In this document: positions 1-7,387 of the stretch, one piece after another
How the letters are laid out: each line of letters opens with the position of its first letter
Position numbering within the stretch: position 1 is the stretch's first letter
Assembly (NCBI GenBank): GCA_016786845.1
Contig: JAEUVB010000008.1
Location: forward strand, 62,001-126,000
Reading direction: 5' to 3'
From: Chitinophagaceae bacterium
GTDB lineage: Bacteria > Bacteroidota > Bacteroidia > Chitinophagales > Chitinophagaceae
Length of the DNA stretch: 64,000 bases
Translations under genes and position numbers: made by a program
The notes under the pieces: generated by a model
What the model was told of the DNA's origin: nothing
Seen by the model: the letters and a program-made list of their open reading frames with translations, nothing else
The model's database searches: none

Positions 1-494
1 ACCCATTGCTTTTTATGGTCGAGCTGTGCCAGAATATCCTCGGCCAGGCTTACTGCAGTGCCGCTGGGAGCATCCTTTTTTTGGGTATGATGCGTTTCGT
101 CGATGCTTACCTCATATTCAGGACGATGGGCCATGAGTTTCGCCAATAAGCGGTTGACCTCGAAAAAAATATTGACCCCGATGCTGAAATTGCTGGCGTA
201 AAGAAAAGCGGTTTGATGATTCAGGCAACACTGTTGGGCTTCGGCCAGATGATGCAGCCAGGCCGTAGTGCCGGAAATCGTTGGTATCCCTGCTTGGAGG
301 CATTTCATAACCAGATCAAAAGCGGTTTCGGGCGTTGAAAATTCGATACATACATCGGCGAGCCGAATATTATCCGTAGTCAGTTCATGGGCATTTGAAC
401 GGCCTATCTTAAGGACGATTTGGTGCCCTTTGTCGATAGCAATAGATTCTATGGCTTTTCCCATTTTGCCATATCCGATGAGCGCAATTTTCAT
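1..494 (-). CDS. dapB: 4-hydroxy-tetrahydrodipicolinate reductase, 3' end cut by window
   Basis: Only the first 164 codons are in the window; the frame is open at base 1. The enzyme reduces hydroxy-tetrahydrodipicolinate with NAD(P)H in the diaminopimelate/lysine pathway. The N-terminus has the Rossmann loop GYGKMGKA (residues 7-14). The substrate-binding signature of the family is complete: His135-His136, Lys139-Lys140, Asp141, then PSGTA at 143-147. The short form, without the longer N-terminal insert of many proteobacterial enzymes, is usual in Bacteroidota. The start ATG is 10 bases after the stop of the DUF5683 gene, so it is the last visible gene of the parA-parB-DUF5683-dapB run. Confidence 0.95.
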   Translation of the reverse strand, partial: MKIALIGYGKMGKAIESIAIDKGHQIVLKIGRSNAHELTTDNIRLADVCIEFSTPETAFDLVMKCLQAGIPTISGTTAWLHHLAEAQQCCLNHQTAFLYASNFSIGVNIFFEVNRLLAKLMAHRPEYEVSIDETHHTQKKDAPSGTAVSLAEDILAQLDHKKQW

Positions 495-504
495 AGGGTT
501 GATA

Positions 505-1092
505 TTAAAAATGTATGGCCAGTCCAATGCCGCAGGAGCCATTGGGTGTAAGATAAGGCTTAGATTTAAAGCTGATATCTTTACTCATATCGAAACTCCG
601 TAAATGGGCCGATACAAAGGCGTCGAGAATATTGAGGATATAGCAAAGGGTACCGGAAATCACCGTGTATTCTGTATATTTTCTGAATCCTTTACGAAGC
701 AGATTCAGGTCGTCGGTGGTGTATTCGGTAAAGGTATCGGTTGTTTCAGGATTATTATCGATGCGGCTGATATAGGCTTTGCGATATTTGTCGTAATTGC
801 TGTAATTGCTGATCATAAACCCGGTCACCACACCTGCTGCGGCGTAAACCACACCGGCTTTCCAATATTGCTTATTATAAATCTGTCCGAGGCCGGGAAT
901 CAAAGCGGAATACAAAGCGGCGCGTTTGGCGACAGGTTTTTTCACATTGAATCGGAAAATAGAATCAGGAAAGGGGGCCACTATTTCGTTTTCCGTGAGC
1001 GTATCGGTCTGCGCCCTGCTTTGAAAGGAGCCCAGGCTCATCAACAACAGCATGCAGAAACGGAAACGACAAATAGGGTGGAGGTTCAGCAT
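505..1092 (-). CDS. DUF5683 membrane protein
   Basis: 195 residues with an N-terminal signal-like hydrophobic segment ending near SRAQ (residues 25-28). Two further hydrophobic segments lie around residues 60-95, containing the IPGLGQIYNKQYWKAG motif, and around 145-165. This is the DUF5683 layout, with a TM2-like IPGLGQ turn, and I recognise the family mainly from its conserved place between parB and dapB in Bacteroidota. The function is unknown; a role at the envelope is inferred from the signal and membrane segments. It starts 8 bases downstream of the parB stop, so it is probably cotranscribed with parAB. Confidence 0.8.
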   Translation of the reverse strand: MLNLHPICRFRFCMLLLMSLGSFQSRAQTDTLTENEIVAPFPDSIFRFNVKKPVAKRAALYSALIPGLGQIYNKQYWKAGVVYAAAGVVTGFMISNYSNYDKYRKAYISRIDNNPETTDTFTEYTTDDLNLLRKGFRKYTEYTVISGTLCYILNILDAFVSAHLRSFDMSKDISFKSKPYLTPNGSCGIGLAIHF

Positions 1093-1100
1093 AGACCCGA

Positions 1101-2012
1101 TCAGATATTCATTTTATCGAGGATACGTTCAAGGTCGTTGTCATTATAAAACTCAAGGGTGATGGTGCCTTTACCATTTTTCTTGCGGTCCATTTTCACC
1201 TTGGTGGAAAGATGAGAAGCGATCTGATCTTCGATGCGTTTATAGGCAGGGGGCAATTCAGCCGGGGCTTTAGAGGCTTTTGATTTTCCCTGAGATTGCT
1301 GTGTAATTTTCTTGATCAATTCTTCCGTTGCCCTTACGGAGAGTCCGTTGGCAATGATTTCTTTGGCGGCAAATAATTGTTGTTCAATATGTTCAAGTCC
1401 GAGCAGGGCACGGGCATGTCCCATACTGAGTTCTTTATTACGCACGGAAACTTGAATGGAGGGAGGGAGTTTGAGTAATCGGATATAGTTGGTTACCGTG
1501 CTGCGTTCCTTCTTCATTCGATCGGCCACTTCTTCCTGAGTGAGGTTGCATTCGGCCATCAGTCTCTTATAGGCCAATCCAATTTCTATTGCGTTGAGGT
1601 CTTCCCGTTGGAGGTTTTCGACCAGTCCCATTTCCAGGATTTCCTGATCGTTGGCGGTGCGGATATATGCCGGAATATCTTTAAGTCCGGCCATGGTGGC
1701 GGCTTTGTAACGACGTTCACCGGAAATGAGCTGATATTTTTTATTGGGTAACTTAACAACCGTGATGGGTTGAATGATATCAAATATTTTGATTGATTCG
1801 GCCAATTCTTTCAAAGGCCCCTCGTCGAAGGTGCGACGGGGCTGATTGGGGTTTACTTCGATTTGGCTCAACGGTAAACGAGTGATACTGCCAACGAGGG
1901 TATCGTGTGGGCCAATCTGCTTTTCGAAAGCATTGACTTCATCCTTAATATTACCCAACAGGGCACCAATGCCCTTACCTATTTGCGATTTTGTATTCGG
2001 TTTATTGCTCAT
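1101..2012 (-). CDS. parB: ParB/Spo0J chromosome-partitioning protein
   Basis: 303 residues. ParB binds parS sites, loads as a CTP-dependent clamp and works with ParA to segregate replication origins. The N-terminal ParB/Srx domain is visible: NPNQPRRTF near residues 55-63, the CTP-binding GERRY box near residue 99, and ENLQREDLN near 133-141. A helix-turn-helix follows (LTQEEVADRMKKERSTVTNYIRLL split over about 155-180), then a C-terminal dimerisation region. Its start overlaps the last 11 bases of parA, so translation is probably coupled. I found no TGTTTCACGTGAAACA parS site in the window by eye. Confidence 0.96.
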   Translation of the reverse strand: MSNKPNTKSQIGKGIGALLGNIKDEVNAFEKQIGPHDTLVGSITRLPLSQIEVNPNQPRRTFDEGPLKELAESIKIFDIIQPITVVKLPNKKYQLISGERRYKAATMAGLKDIPAYIRTANDQEILEMGLVENLQREDLNAIEIGLAYKRLMAECNLTQEEVADRMKKERSTVTNYIRLLKLPPSIQVSVRNKELSMGHARALLGLEHIEQQLFAAKEIIANGLSVRATEELIKKITQQSQGKSKASKAPAELPPAYKRIEDQIASHLSTKVKMDRKKNGKGTITLEFYNDNDLERILDKMNI

Positions 2013-2820
2013 TCTCTTCTATTTCGAAGGTTTTATCGATGTTTTTAATGCGGGTCATATCGTTTCGCTGAAGGATTTCTTTGGCGAGATTCAAATAATT
2101 AAGTGCACCTGTAGATTCGGCATCATACATGAGAACCGGTTTGCCGAGGCTTGGTGCCTCACCCAAACGGGTATTACGATGAATAATCGTTTGGAAGACC
2201 GACTCATCGAAGTGATTTTTCACTTCTTCGACCACTTGATTCGACAGTCGGAGGCGACCATCATACATGGTCATTAATATACCCTCTATGCTCAGATTTG
2301 GATTGAGGCGGGACTGAACGATTTTAATGGTATTGAGGAGTTTGCCAAGACCTTCCAGGGCGAAAAATTCACATTGTACCGGAATGATAACACTATCACT
2401 GGCGCTGAGGGCATTCACGGTGATCAGTCCAAGTGAAGGGGAACAATCGATGATCAAAAAGTCATAATCATCTTTGACCTCTTTGATAATTTGTTCGAGT
2501 TTTTTTTCGCGGTTGGGGTGGTTGATCAATTCAATTTCAGCCCCTACTAAATCCAAGTGGGAGGGCAGCAAATAAAGATTCGGCGTTTCGGTTTGGAGTA
2601 TGACCTGATGGATGCTGGTATCATTGACCAGGCAGTCGTATACGCTCAATTGTATATTACGCAGGTCGAACCCATTACCCGTCGTGGCATTGGCCTGAGG
2701 GTCGCAATCGATTAATAAAGTCTTATAATCTAAAACAGCGAGGCTACAAGCCAAATTAATCGCTGTGGTGGTTTTGCCAACACCACCTTTTTGGTTCGCA
2801 ATAGAAATGATTTTTCCCAT
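2002..2820 (-). CDS. parA: ParA/Soj ATPase
   Basis: 272 residues. ParA is a deviant Walker-A ATPase that binds DNA non-specifically and is stimulated by ParB during chromosome segregation. The P-loop KGGVGKTT lies at residues 11-18 directly after the start, the Walker A' DCDPQANAT near 39-47, and DCSPSLGL near residue 124. There is no N-terminal HTH, so it is the chromosomal Soj type rather than a plasmid type Ia ParA. It is the first gene of the minus-strand run with parB, DUF5683 and dapB. No exact TAnnTTTG promoter is visible in the 60 bases upstream. Confidence 0.96.
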   Translation of the reverse strand: MGKIISIANQKGGVGKTTTAINLACSLAVLDYKTLLIDCDPQANATTGNGFDLRNIQLSVYDCLVNDTSIHQVILQTETPNLYLLPSHLDLVGAEIELINHPNREKKLEQIIKEVKDDYDFLIIDCSPSLGLITVNALSASDSVIIPVQCEFFALEGLGKLLNTIKIVQSRLNPNLSIEGILMTMYDGRLRLSNQVVEEVKNHFDESVFQTIIHRNTRLGEAPSLGKPVLMYDAESTGALNYLNLAKEILQRNDMTRIKNIDKTFEIEENEQ

Positions 2821-3100
2821 GAGTTACAAAAATGAGATTTTATCCCTTACTTTTTGGAATTAGTTATACACCGACATTCAACGGATGTTTGAGGAAAATG
2901 TGAATGACTTGAAGCATCCGGTCCCGAATTTTCTCAAGCAAAAGTAAAATTCCCTAGTTATAAAGGAATTTCCCGAGTTATAAGGTTAGACTTTGAATTG
3001 ATTTTTGGGGTGTCTACTTTTGAATCGAAATGGAGCACTTATGTCCGATTTTACGGATCAAATACCATCAATTTAAAATAAAAAACAGGAGGAATATATT

Positions 3101-3310
3101 ATGGGCTTGAAATGGAGTATTGTTTTAGGGACAGGGTTTTCATTGTTGATCAATGTATTTAGTTTAATCTTTGAAATATCGGTTCATCCGCATTGGTTGT
3201 ACTGGGTACTCGACGCATTTGTGCTTTCACTGATGTGTGTTATTCTTGATTTTTTTTTAATGCGAAAAATGAAAAAGGATGAAAGGATGAGTTCTGATGG
3301 CCGGTTTTAA
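3101..3310 (+). CDS. small two-helix membrane protein, unknown
   Basis: 69 residues. Two hydrophobic segments (about residues 5-25 and 33-53) are followed by a basic tail MRKMKKDERM. I do not recognise a family. The ORF is supported by a perfect AGGAGG at 3087-3092, 8 bases before the ATG. That is notable because most genes here lack a Shine-Dalgarno sequence, as is usual in Bacteroidota. The gene stands alone in a long weakly coding stretch between parA and the sigma/anti-sigma pair, and could be a recent acquisition or a conserved small membrane protein. Confidence 0.5.
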   Translation: MGLKWSIVLGTGFSLLINVFSLIFEISVHPHWLYWVLDAFVLSLMCVILDFFLMRKMKKDERMSSDGRF

Positions 3311-3643
3311 ACGGTGACAATGATTCCATGGCGCATCGAGAGTGTATGTTGGATTCAATCTACGTAATCAGGGATGTTTGGGTCATACCCTGACGGGCTT
3401 TCCGGGCCGTTTCACGATAGAAAAAAGCTTATCGAAAGGTGTTTTAGAAGCGGGGGCCATGTTCTTATAACCGTGTTATCTCGTTCGTGTATTACAAAAT
3501 GAATCACTACCCGCAAGAGACACATTCAACGAAACATTTTTATTCAAATACAGGATGAAGTGGGTGCTGATGGATTGATGGAAGACCTTTACATGTAGCG
3601 TAAAGTTCAATGGTAAACGATGAACATTCCTAGAAGTGAATCG
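3311..3643. other. intergenic stretch without a recognisable gene
   Basis: About 330 bases after the small membrane gene. All frames are broken by stops and I see no repeat, RNA gene or terminator. It may be decayed sequence, but nothing in it is recognisable. Confidence 0.5.
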
Positions 3644-3651
3644 TATCTTTG
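3644..3651 (+). promoter_or_regulatory. -7 element TATCTTTG before small ORF
   Basis: Exact match to the Bacteroidota -7 consensus TAnnTTTG, 4 bases before the ATG at 3656. The arrangement is almost identical to that of leuS and rocD in this window, which also have TATCTTTG 4-5 bases before ATG. Confidence 0.45.
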
Positions 3652-3655
3652 TGCA

Positions 3656-3820
3656 ATGAACACCAGCGCTTGTTCTAATATCGAGAGTAGCCGATTTACA
3701 GGAATTGCCCTGATCTACTCATTAGATTTAATATCGGGAATACACAAAAAATGGGAAGGGATGAAGTACAAACCCATGATATCCATGCTTGCATTTCTTT
3801 GCCATTCGTCTATACCGTAA
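3656..3820 (+). CDS. possible small ORF, 54 residues
   Basis: Weak candidate. The frame opens with MNTSACSNIE and ends 27 bases before the stop of the convergent anti-sigma/protease gene. No family, signal peptide or membrane segment is recognisable. The only positive evidence is the perfect -7 element 4 bases upstream of the ATG, matching the leaderless arrangement of several certain genes here. It could equally be the remnant of a gene whose 3' part has been lost. Confidence 0.25.
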   Translation: MNTSACSNIESSRFTGIALIYSLDLISGIHKKWEGMKYKPMISMLAFLCHSSIP

Positions 3821-3847
3821 GGACTAATTTGTAAAGGGATATTTGGA

Positions 3848-4927
3848 TTAATTATAGACTTTTACGACACAAACAAAGGGTTGAATATTTTTCACTTGGT
3901 TTGCCCGTGTTTGACCTTTCAGGAGGTTATTATTGATTTCATTTTTTGCAAAATCCATCGGCAAATCCTTGATAAGATTGAGTAAGGCTTTTGAACGAAC
4001 TGCGTAAGTAATACCTTCACTGAGAGATTGTTTACCGGAGACGATGCCAACGACATTGCCCGTTTCATCTATAATCGGAGATCCGCTGATACCTGGTACG
4101 GAAGGGAGTTCCAATTGATATTGGCTGCTATCGCCTTCAAATCCCGTAATGGAGCTGATATAACCTTCACTATAGACGATATCACTTTTGGGGTATCCAA
4201 GGGTGTATACACGCTGTGCCAAGGACAAATTGGCTTTACGTACAGAATAGGGCACCCGGGAAGGGAAGGTGAAATTTTGATCCTTGATGCGTAAAATGGC
4301 TAAATCATTCACTTCATCGGTGACAACAACTTCTCCTTGATGACCGACATTATCTTGGGTAAAAACGAAAATTTTATCATAGCCTTCGATCACATGCAGA
4401 TTGGTGACCAGGTAACCATTTTGACTTAATGCAAAGCCTGTTCCGGAATATTTGGAAGGTTCATCCGGCACTTCCGTCGATTTTTTTACATGGTCCACTT
4501 CAGAGGCAATATCTGCTTGATTCTTCTTGATGGTATTAATTTCATTGCGAAGTTTGAGATATTGGGTATGGGTATCTTTTTTGTAAACCGAACGAGCGGC
4601 TACAAAAGTCAAAATAGATGCAAGAAAAGCGACACTGGCGGCAACGGAGGCCGTTCTCCAGTATTTATTGACATGCAACCGGAGTTGGGTAAAAACTTTC
4701 TCGGTTTGTGTACGGGAATGCAAATGAAGACTATCCAGCGAACGATGAATGAATTCGGAATTTTGAGCGTGGTCAAAAGTTTGGAGCAACAGACGATATT
4801 CTTCGACCGCTTTTTTCAACGCAGGATTTGCCTGCATATCTGATTCAAAATATGCCTGCTCCTGTTCGTCCATAAGATCCAGGCAATATTTTTCGATGAG
4901 TTCGTATGTATTAGAAGATTCGTTCAT
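3848..4927 (-). CDS. anti-sigma-like membrane protein with trypsin-like serine protease domain
   Basis: 359 residues. Residues 1-88 are acidic and helical, like the cytoplasmic domain of anti-sigma factors without the zinc HxxxCxxC motif. One membrane helix spans about 93-112, then a coiled-coil-like stretch 122-150, then a DegP/trypsin-2 type protease domain from about 160. The catalytic triad is visible: His178 in TNLHVI, Asp208 in NDLAIL, Ser281 in GISGSP. There is no PDZ domain. It overlaps the upstream sigma factor gene by 17 bases, so the pair is almost certainly one regulatory unit. I infer that the N-terminal part holds the sigma factor while the periplasmic protease senses or processes an envelope signal. 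Confidence 0.85.
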   Translation of the reverse strand: MNESSNTYELIEKYCLDLMDEQEQAYFESDMQANPALKKAVEEYRLLLQTFDHAQNSEFIHRSLDSLHLHSRTQTEKVFTQLRLHVNKYWRTASVAASVAFLASILTFVAARSVYKKDTHTQYLKLRNEINTIKKNQADIASEVDHVKKSTEVPDEPSKYSGTGFALSQNGYLVTNLHVIEGYDKIFVFTQDNVGHQGEVVVTDEVNDLAILRIKDQNFTFPSRVPYSVRKANLSLAQRVYTLGYPKSDIVYSEGYISSITGFEGDSSQYQLELPSVPGISGSPIIDETGNVVGIVSGKQSLSEGITYAVRSKALLNLIKDLPMDFAKNEINNNLLKGQTRANQVKNIQPFVCVVKVYN

Positions 4928-5510
4928 TTGTTTTTACAGTTTCCGGTTCACTAAAAAATAATTTTCTCAAACGGTTGAGGCATTTGTATTTCTGCGTTTT
5001 GGCATTGTCGGGATTAGTATAGCCGAATTCCTCGGCAATCACCTGCATACTTTTGTTTTGGAGGTAAAAGGCTTTAAGCAGGCCATTACATGGTTCTCCA
5101 ATTTTTTCAAAGCACTGTGAAAGTTTACTCACATGATTTTCGAATTCAAAAAAATGTTGTACTTCCTGAGCTAAATCCTGTTGATCGTCCATGCCATCAT
5201 ATAAGACAGCAAATGGCTGACGTTTTTTTTCTGACAATTTCTTTAGCCAAAGATGTTTTGCGATGGCGGTTAGATAAGTAGAAAGTTTACAAGACAGATT
5301 CAAGTTATTCGCTTTAGCCTTTTCATACAGTATCGTCATACTATCCTGAAACACATCGTAGGCATCATCCATCGATCCGTTCATTTTATAGACCATTTTT
5401 TCAATGATCGGATAGCATGATTTATATATATGTTGTATGGCTTTAGAATCCCCGTTTGCCAAAGAGCTCATCAATACATCGTCGTTCACCTCTTGTAGAG
5501 TATTATTCAT
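4911..5510 (-). CDS. ECF-type RNA polymerase sigma factor
   Basis: 199 residues. Region 2 is seen in DAYDVFQDSMTILYEKA (about 48-64), which contacts core polymerase and the -10 region. Region 4 is seen in MQVIAEEFGYTNPDNAKTQ (about 155-173), a -35 binding HTH. The spacer between them is longer than usual. Its stop overlaps the start of the anti-sigma/protease gene by 17 bases, the classical arrangement of ECF sigma with its regulator. A -7 element is present 64 bases upstream, so the pair may be transcribed by the housekeeping sigma. Target genes cannot be deduced from the window. Confidence 0.88.
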   Translation of the reverse strand: MNNTLQEVNDDVLMSSLANGDSKAIQHIYKSCYPIIEKMVYKMNGSMDDAYDVFQDSMTILYEKAKANNLNLSCKLSTYLTAIAKHLWLKKLSEKKRQPFAVLYDGMDDQQDLAQEVQHFFEFENHVSKLSQCFEKIGEPCNGLLKAFYLQNKSMQVIAEEFGYTNPDNAKTQKYKCLNRLRKLFFSEPETVKTNERIF

Positions 5511-5573
5511 GATTAATACGAATAGGAGATTAAAGTAACCCTTGGCTTGATCATTTTTTTATAAGTACCGTTA

Positions 5574-5581
5574 CAAATCTA
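5574..5581 (-). promoter_or_regulatory. -7 element TAGATTTG for the sigma factor gene
   Basis: On the minus strand, reading TAGATTTG, an exact TAnnTTTG match, 63 bases before the sigma factor ATG. Confidence 0.5.
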
Positions 5582-5745
5582 AGTTTAATTCTTCGAATGG
5601 CTTTTTTGCCTGAGGTCCGGAAAATATTTTATCAGTTAAAATACTATAATACAGTAAATTACAAATATTTATAAAAAAATATAAAAAAATTAGGTTACCT
5701 ATTTTACGTTTCGGTATTAATGATCAAACAATAAAAATTTAAAAC

Positions 5746-5988
5746 ATGAAAAATTTAGTAAAAATTTCCATCTTCGCATTAGCGTTGGGTTTCTTCGCTT
5801 CTTGCTCAGAATCAACTGAATCAACAGAATCAACAACTCCAGCTGCAACAGAAGCTGCTGCTCCTGCTGAAGCTCCAGCTGCTGCTCCTGCTGAAGCTGC
5901 TGCTCCTGCTGAAGCCGCTGCTCCTGCCGCTGCTCCTGCTGAAGCTGCTCCAGCTGCTGCTCCTGCTGATACAGCTGCTAAGAAATAA
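5746..5988 (+). CDS. Ala/Pro/Glu-rich small lipoprotein
   Basis: 80 residues. A lysine-led signal peptide ends in the lipobox FASC (Cys20). After a short SESTESTEST segment, the rest is almost only Ala, Pro and Glu in a repeated AEAAAPA pattern encoded by imperfect 15-base units (GCTGCTCCTGCTGAA type). Such tails are expected to be extended and flexible, so a spacer or periplasm-spanning role is plausible, but no family function is known to me. The opposite strand is also open because of the repeat, but it has no signal peptide or promoter. A good terminator follows directly. Confidence 0.75.
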   Translation: MKNLVKISIFALALGFFASCSESTESTESTTPAATEAAAPAEAPAAAPAEAAAPAEAAAPAAAPAEAAPAAAPADTAAKK

Positions 5989-6016
5989 TTGAACATTATT
6001 TAGGCAAAAAATAAAG

Positions 6017-6041
6017 AAGCCGTCATTTTGGCGGCTTTTTT
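6017..6041 (+). terminator. Rho-independent terminator after the lipoprotein gene
   Basis: Stem AGCCGTCA / TGGCGGCT (with one G-U pair and a loop of Ts) followed by a run of six T. It separates the lipoprotein gene from the ribosomal operon. Confidence 0.8.
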
Positions 6042-6075
6042 ATTAAAAAATATTTTTAAGATTCGTAAAAGCGCG

Positions 6076-6083
6076 TACATTTG
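6076..6083 (+). promoter_or_regulatory. -7 element TACATTTG for rpsF operon
   Basis: Exact TAnnTTTG match followed by GCGCCCC, 84 bases before the rpsF start. This leaves a leader of about 75-80 nt that could hold an autoregulatory structure for the ribosomal operon. Confidence 0.7.
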
Positions 6084-6167
6084 CGCCCCGATTGATCAGC
6101 TATCCACTTTCGTGGATACCCGGTTATAGTTGCTGATCGTCGAAAATTGTATTTTTAAACTATATAT

Positions 6168-6533
6168 ATGAAGAACTATGAACTAATGGTCATTTTTACT
6201 CCTGTCCTGTCGAACGAGGAGTATACGAATGCGACCAAAAACCTGAAAAAAATGGTGACGGACAGTGGTGGTGAGATCGTAGGCGAAGATGCCTGGGGAC
6301 TCCGCTCATTCGCTTATCCAATCGACAAAAAAACAACCGGATTATATTTCCTGATGGAGTACCGTGTTGAACCATCCTTTAACCATCGTTTCCAAATCCA
6401 AATGAATCGCGATGAAACCATTATGCGTTTCATGTATACGGTATTGGACAAGCATGCGATCGCATACAACGCTAGAAAACGTAGCGGAGAAAAAATTAAC
6501 CCGATTCCTGTAACCGAAAAAGAGGAGGCATAA
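6168..6533 (+). CDS. rpsF: 30S ribosomal protein bS6
   Basis: 121 residues, typical length. The protein binds the central domain of 16S rRNA as a heterodimer with bS18. The N-terminal [15 protein letters not shown] beta strand and the [16 protein letters not shown] region (about residues 46-61) are characteristic. It is the first gene of the rpsF-rpsR-rplI operon; the next start is 2 bases beyond its stop. The single-stranded-DNA-binding gene often found between rpsF and rpsR in other phyla is absent, as is normal in Bacteroidota. Confidence 0.97.
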   Translation: MKNYELMVIFTPVLSNEEYTNATKNLKKMVTDSGGEIVGEDAWGLRSFAYPIDKKTTGLYFLMEYRVEPSFNHRFQIQMNRDETIMRFMYTVLDKHAIAYNARKRSGEKINPIPVTEKEEA

Positions 6534-6535
6534 TC

Positions 6536-6799
6536 ATGGCAAAATCAGATATCAAATATTTATCTACCCAACGTGTAGATGTACGTCAGAAAAAATATTG
6601 TCGTTTCAAGAAAATGGGCATCAAGTATATTGATTATAAAGACCCTGAGTTCTTGAAAAAATTCCTGAATGAGCAAGGCAAATTATTGCCACGCCGTATC
6701 ACAGGCAATTCCATGAAATATCAACGTAAGGTAGCTACGGCAGTAAAAAAAGCCCGCCAAATGGCCATCTTACCTTTTGTAACTGACCTTTTAAAGTAA
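6536..6799 (+). CDS. rpsR: 30S ribosomal protein bS18
   Basis: 87 residues. Small-subunit protein that partners bS6. The conserved [19 protein letters not shown] stretch (about 22-40) and [25 protein letters not shown] (beginning near residue 51) are diagnostic. The Cys that in some copies forms a zinc motif is reduced to a single Cys22. It starts 2 bases after rpsF and ends 6 bases before rplI, so the three are cotranscribed. Confidence 0.97.
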   Translation: MAKSDIKYLSTQRVDVRQKKYCRFKKMGIKYIDYKDPEFLKKFLNEQGKLLPRRITGNSMKYQRKVATAVKKARQMAILPFVTDLLK

Positions 6800-6805
6800 A
6801 CAAAC

Positions 6806-7252
6806 ATGCAAATAATATTAATTAAAGATATAGACAACCTGGGTTCGGCCCACGAAGTGGTGAACGTACGTCCCGGTTATGCGCGTAACTTTCTGATTCC
6901 TCAGAAGTATGCCCTGGAGGCATCCTCTTCAAACTTGAAAATGGTAGAAGAAAAGCATAAGGTAAAAGCTAAAAAGGAAGCTGCTTTATTGAGTGAAATT
7001 CATAAAGTGACCGACGTTCTTAAATCCTCTGCCATTAAAGTAGGAGCCAAAACGGGTACTTCAGGAAAGATCTTTGGATCGGTAACGCCTATCCAAATTG
7101 CACGCGCCATTCGTGAGCAAAAAGGTTACGAAATTGATCGTAAACGGATTGCCATTGTTGAGGAAGTGAAGGAACTTGGAACTTTTAAAGCTACCATCGA
7201 TTTCGGTAATACGAATATCATTGAGATTGATTTTGAAGTAGTTTCCGAGTAA
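6806..7252 (+). CDS. rplI: 50S ribosomal protein bL9
   Basis: 148 residues. Two-domain large-subunit protein: the N-terminal rRNA-binding domain has the family signature VNVRPGYARNFLIPQKYALEA (begins at residue 19), then a long charged connecting helix (about 40-75), then the C-terminal domain. Last gene of the ribosomal operon; a strong hairpin terminator begins 25 bases after the stop. Confidence 0.97.
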   Translation: MQIILIKDIDNLGSAHEVVNVRPGYARNFLIPQKYALEASSSNLKMVEEKHKVKAKKEAALLSEIHKVTDVLKSSAIKVGAKTGTSGKIFGSVTPIQIARAIREQKGYEIDRKRIAIVEEVKELGTFKATIDFGNTNIIEIDFEVVSE

Positions 7253-7276
7253 TATATTAAAAAATAAAATATATAA

Positions 7277-7306
7277 AGCCTGATTGATTTCAATCAGGCT
7301 TTTCTT
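7277..7306 (+). terminator. terminator of the rpsF-rpsR-rplI operon
   Basis: Perfect 11-bp stem AGCCTGATTGA / TCAATCAGGCT with a 2-base loop, followed by a short T-rich tract. Confidence 0.85.
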
Positions 7307-7387
7307 ATTATATTTACCAACGATTTGGCCTTAATTACGTCTATTAATCAGTTTAATCCATCAAATTATCTAAAACACCCTTCGAGT

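Noticed and set aside
5739..5996. Minus-strand Ala/Gly/Ser-rich open frame over the lipoprotein gene.
   Set aside because: It is open only because of the GCT/GCC-rich repeat; the plus strand has the signal peptide and terminator.
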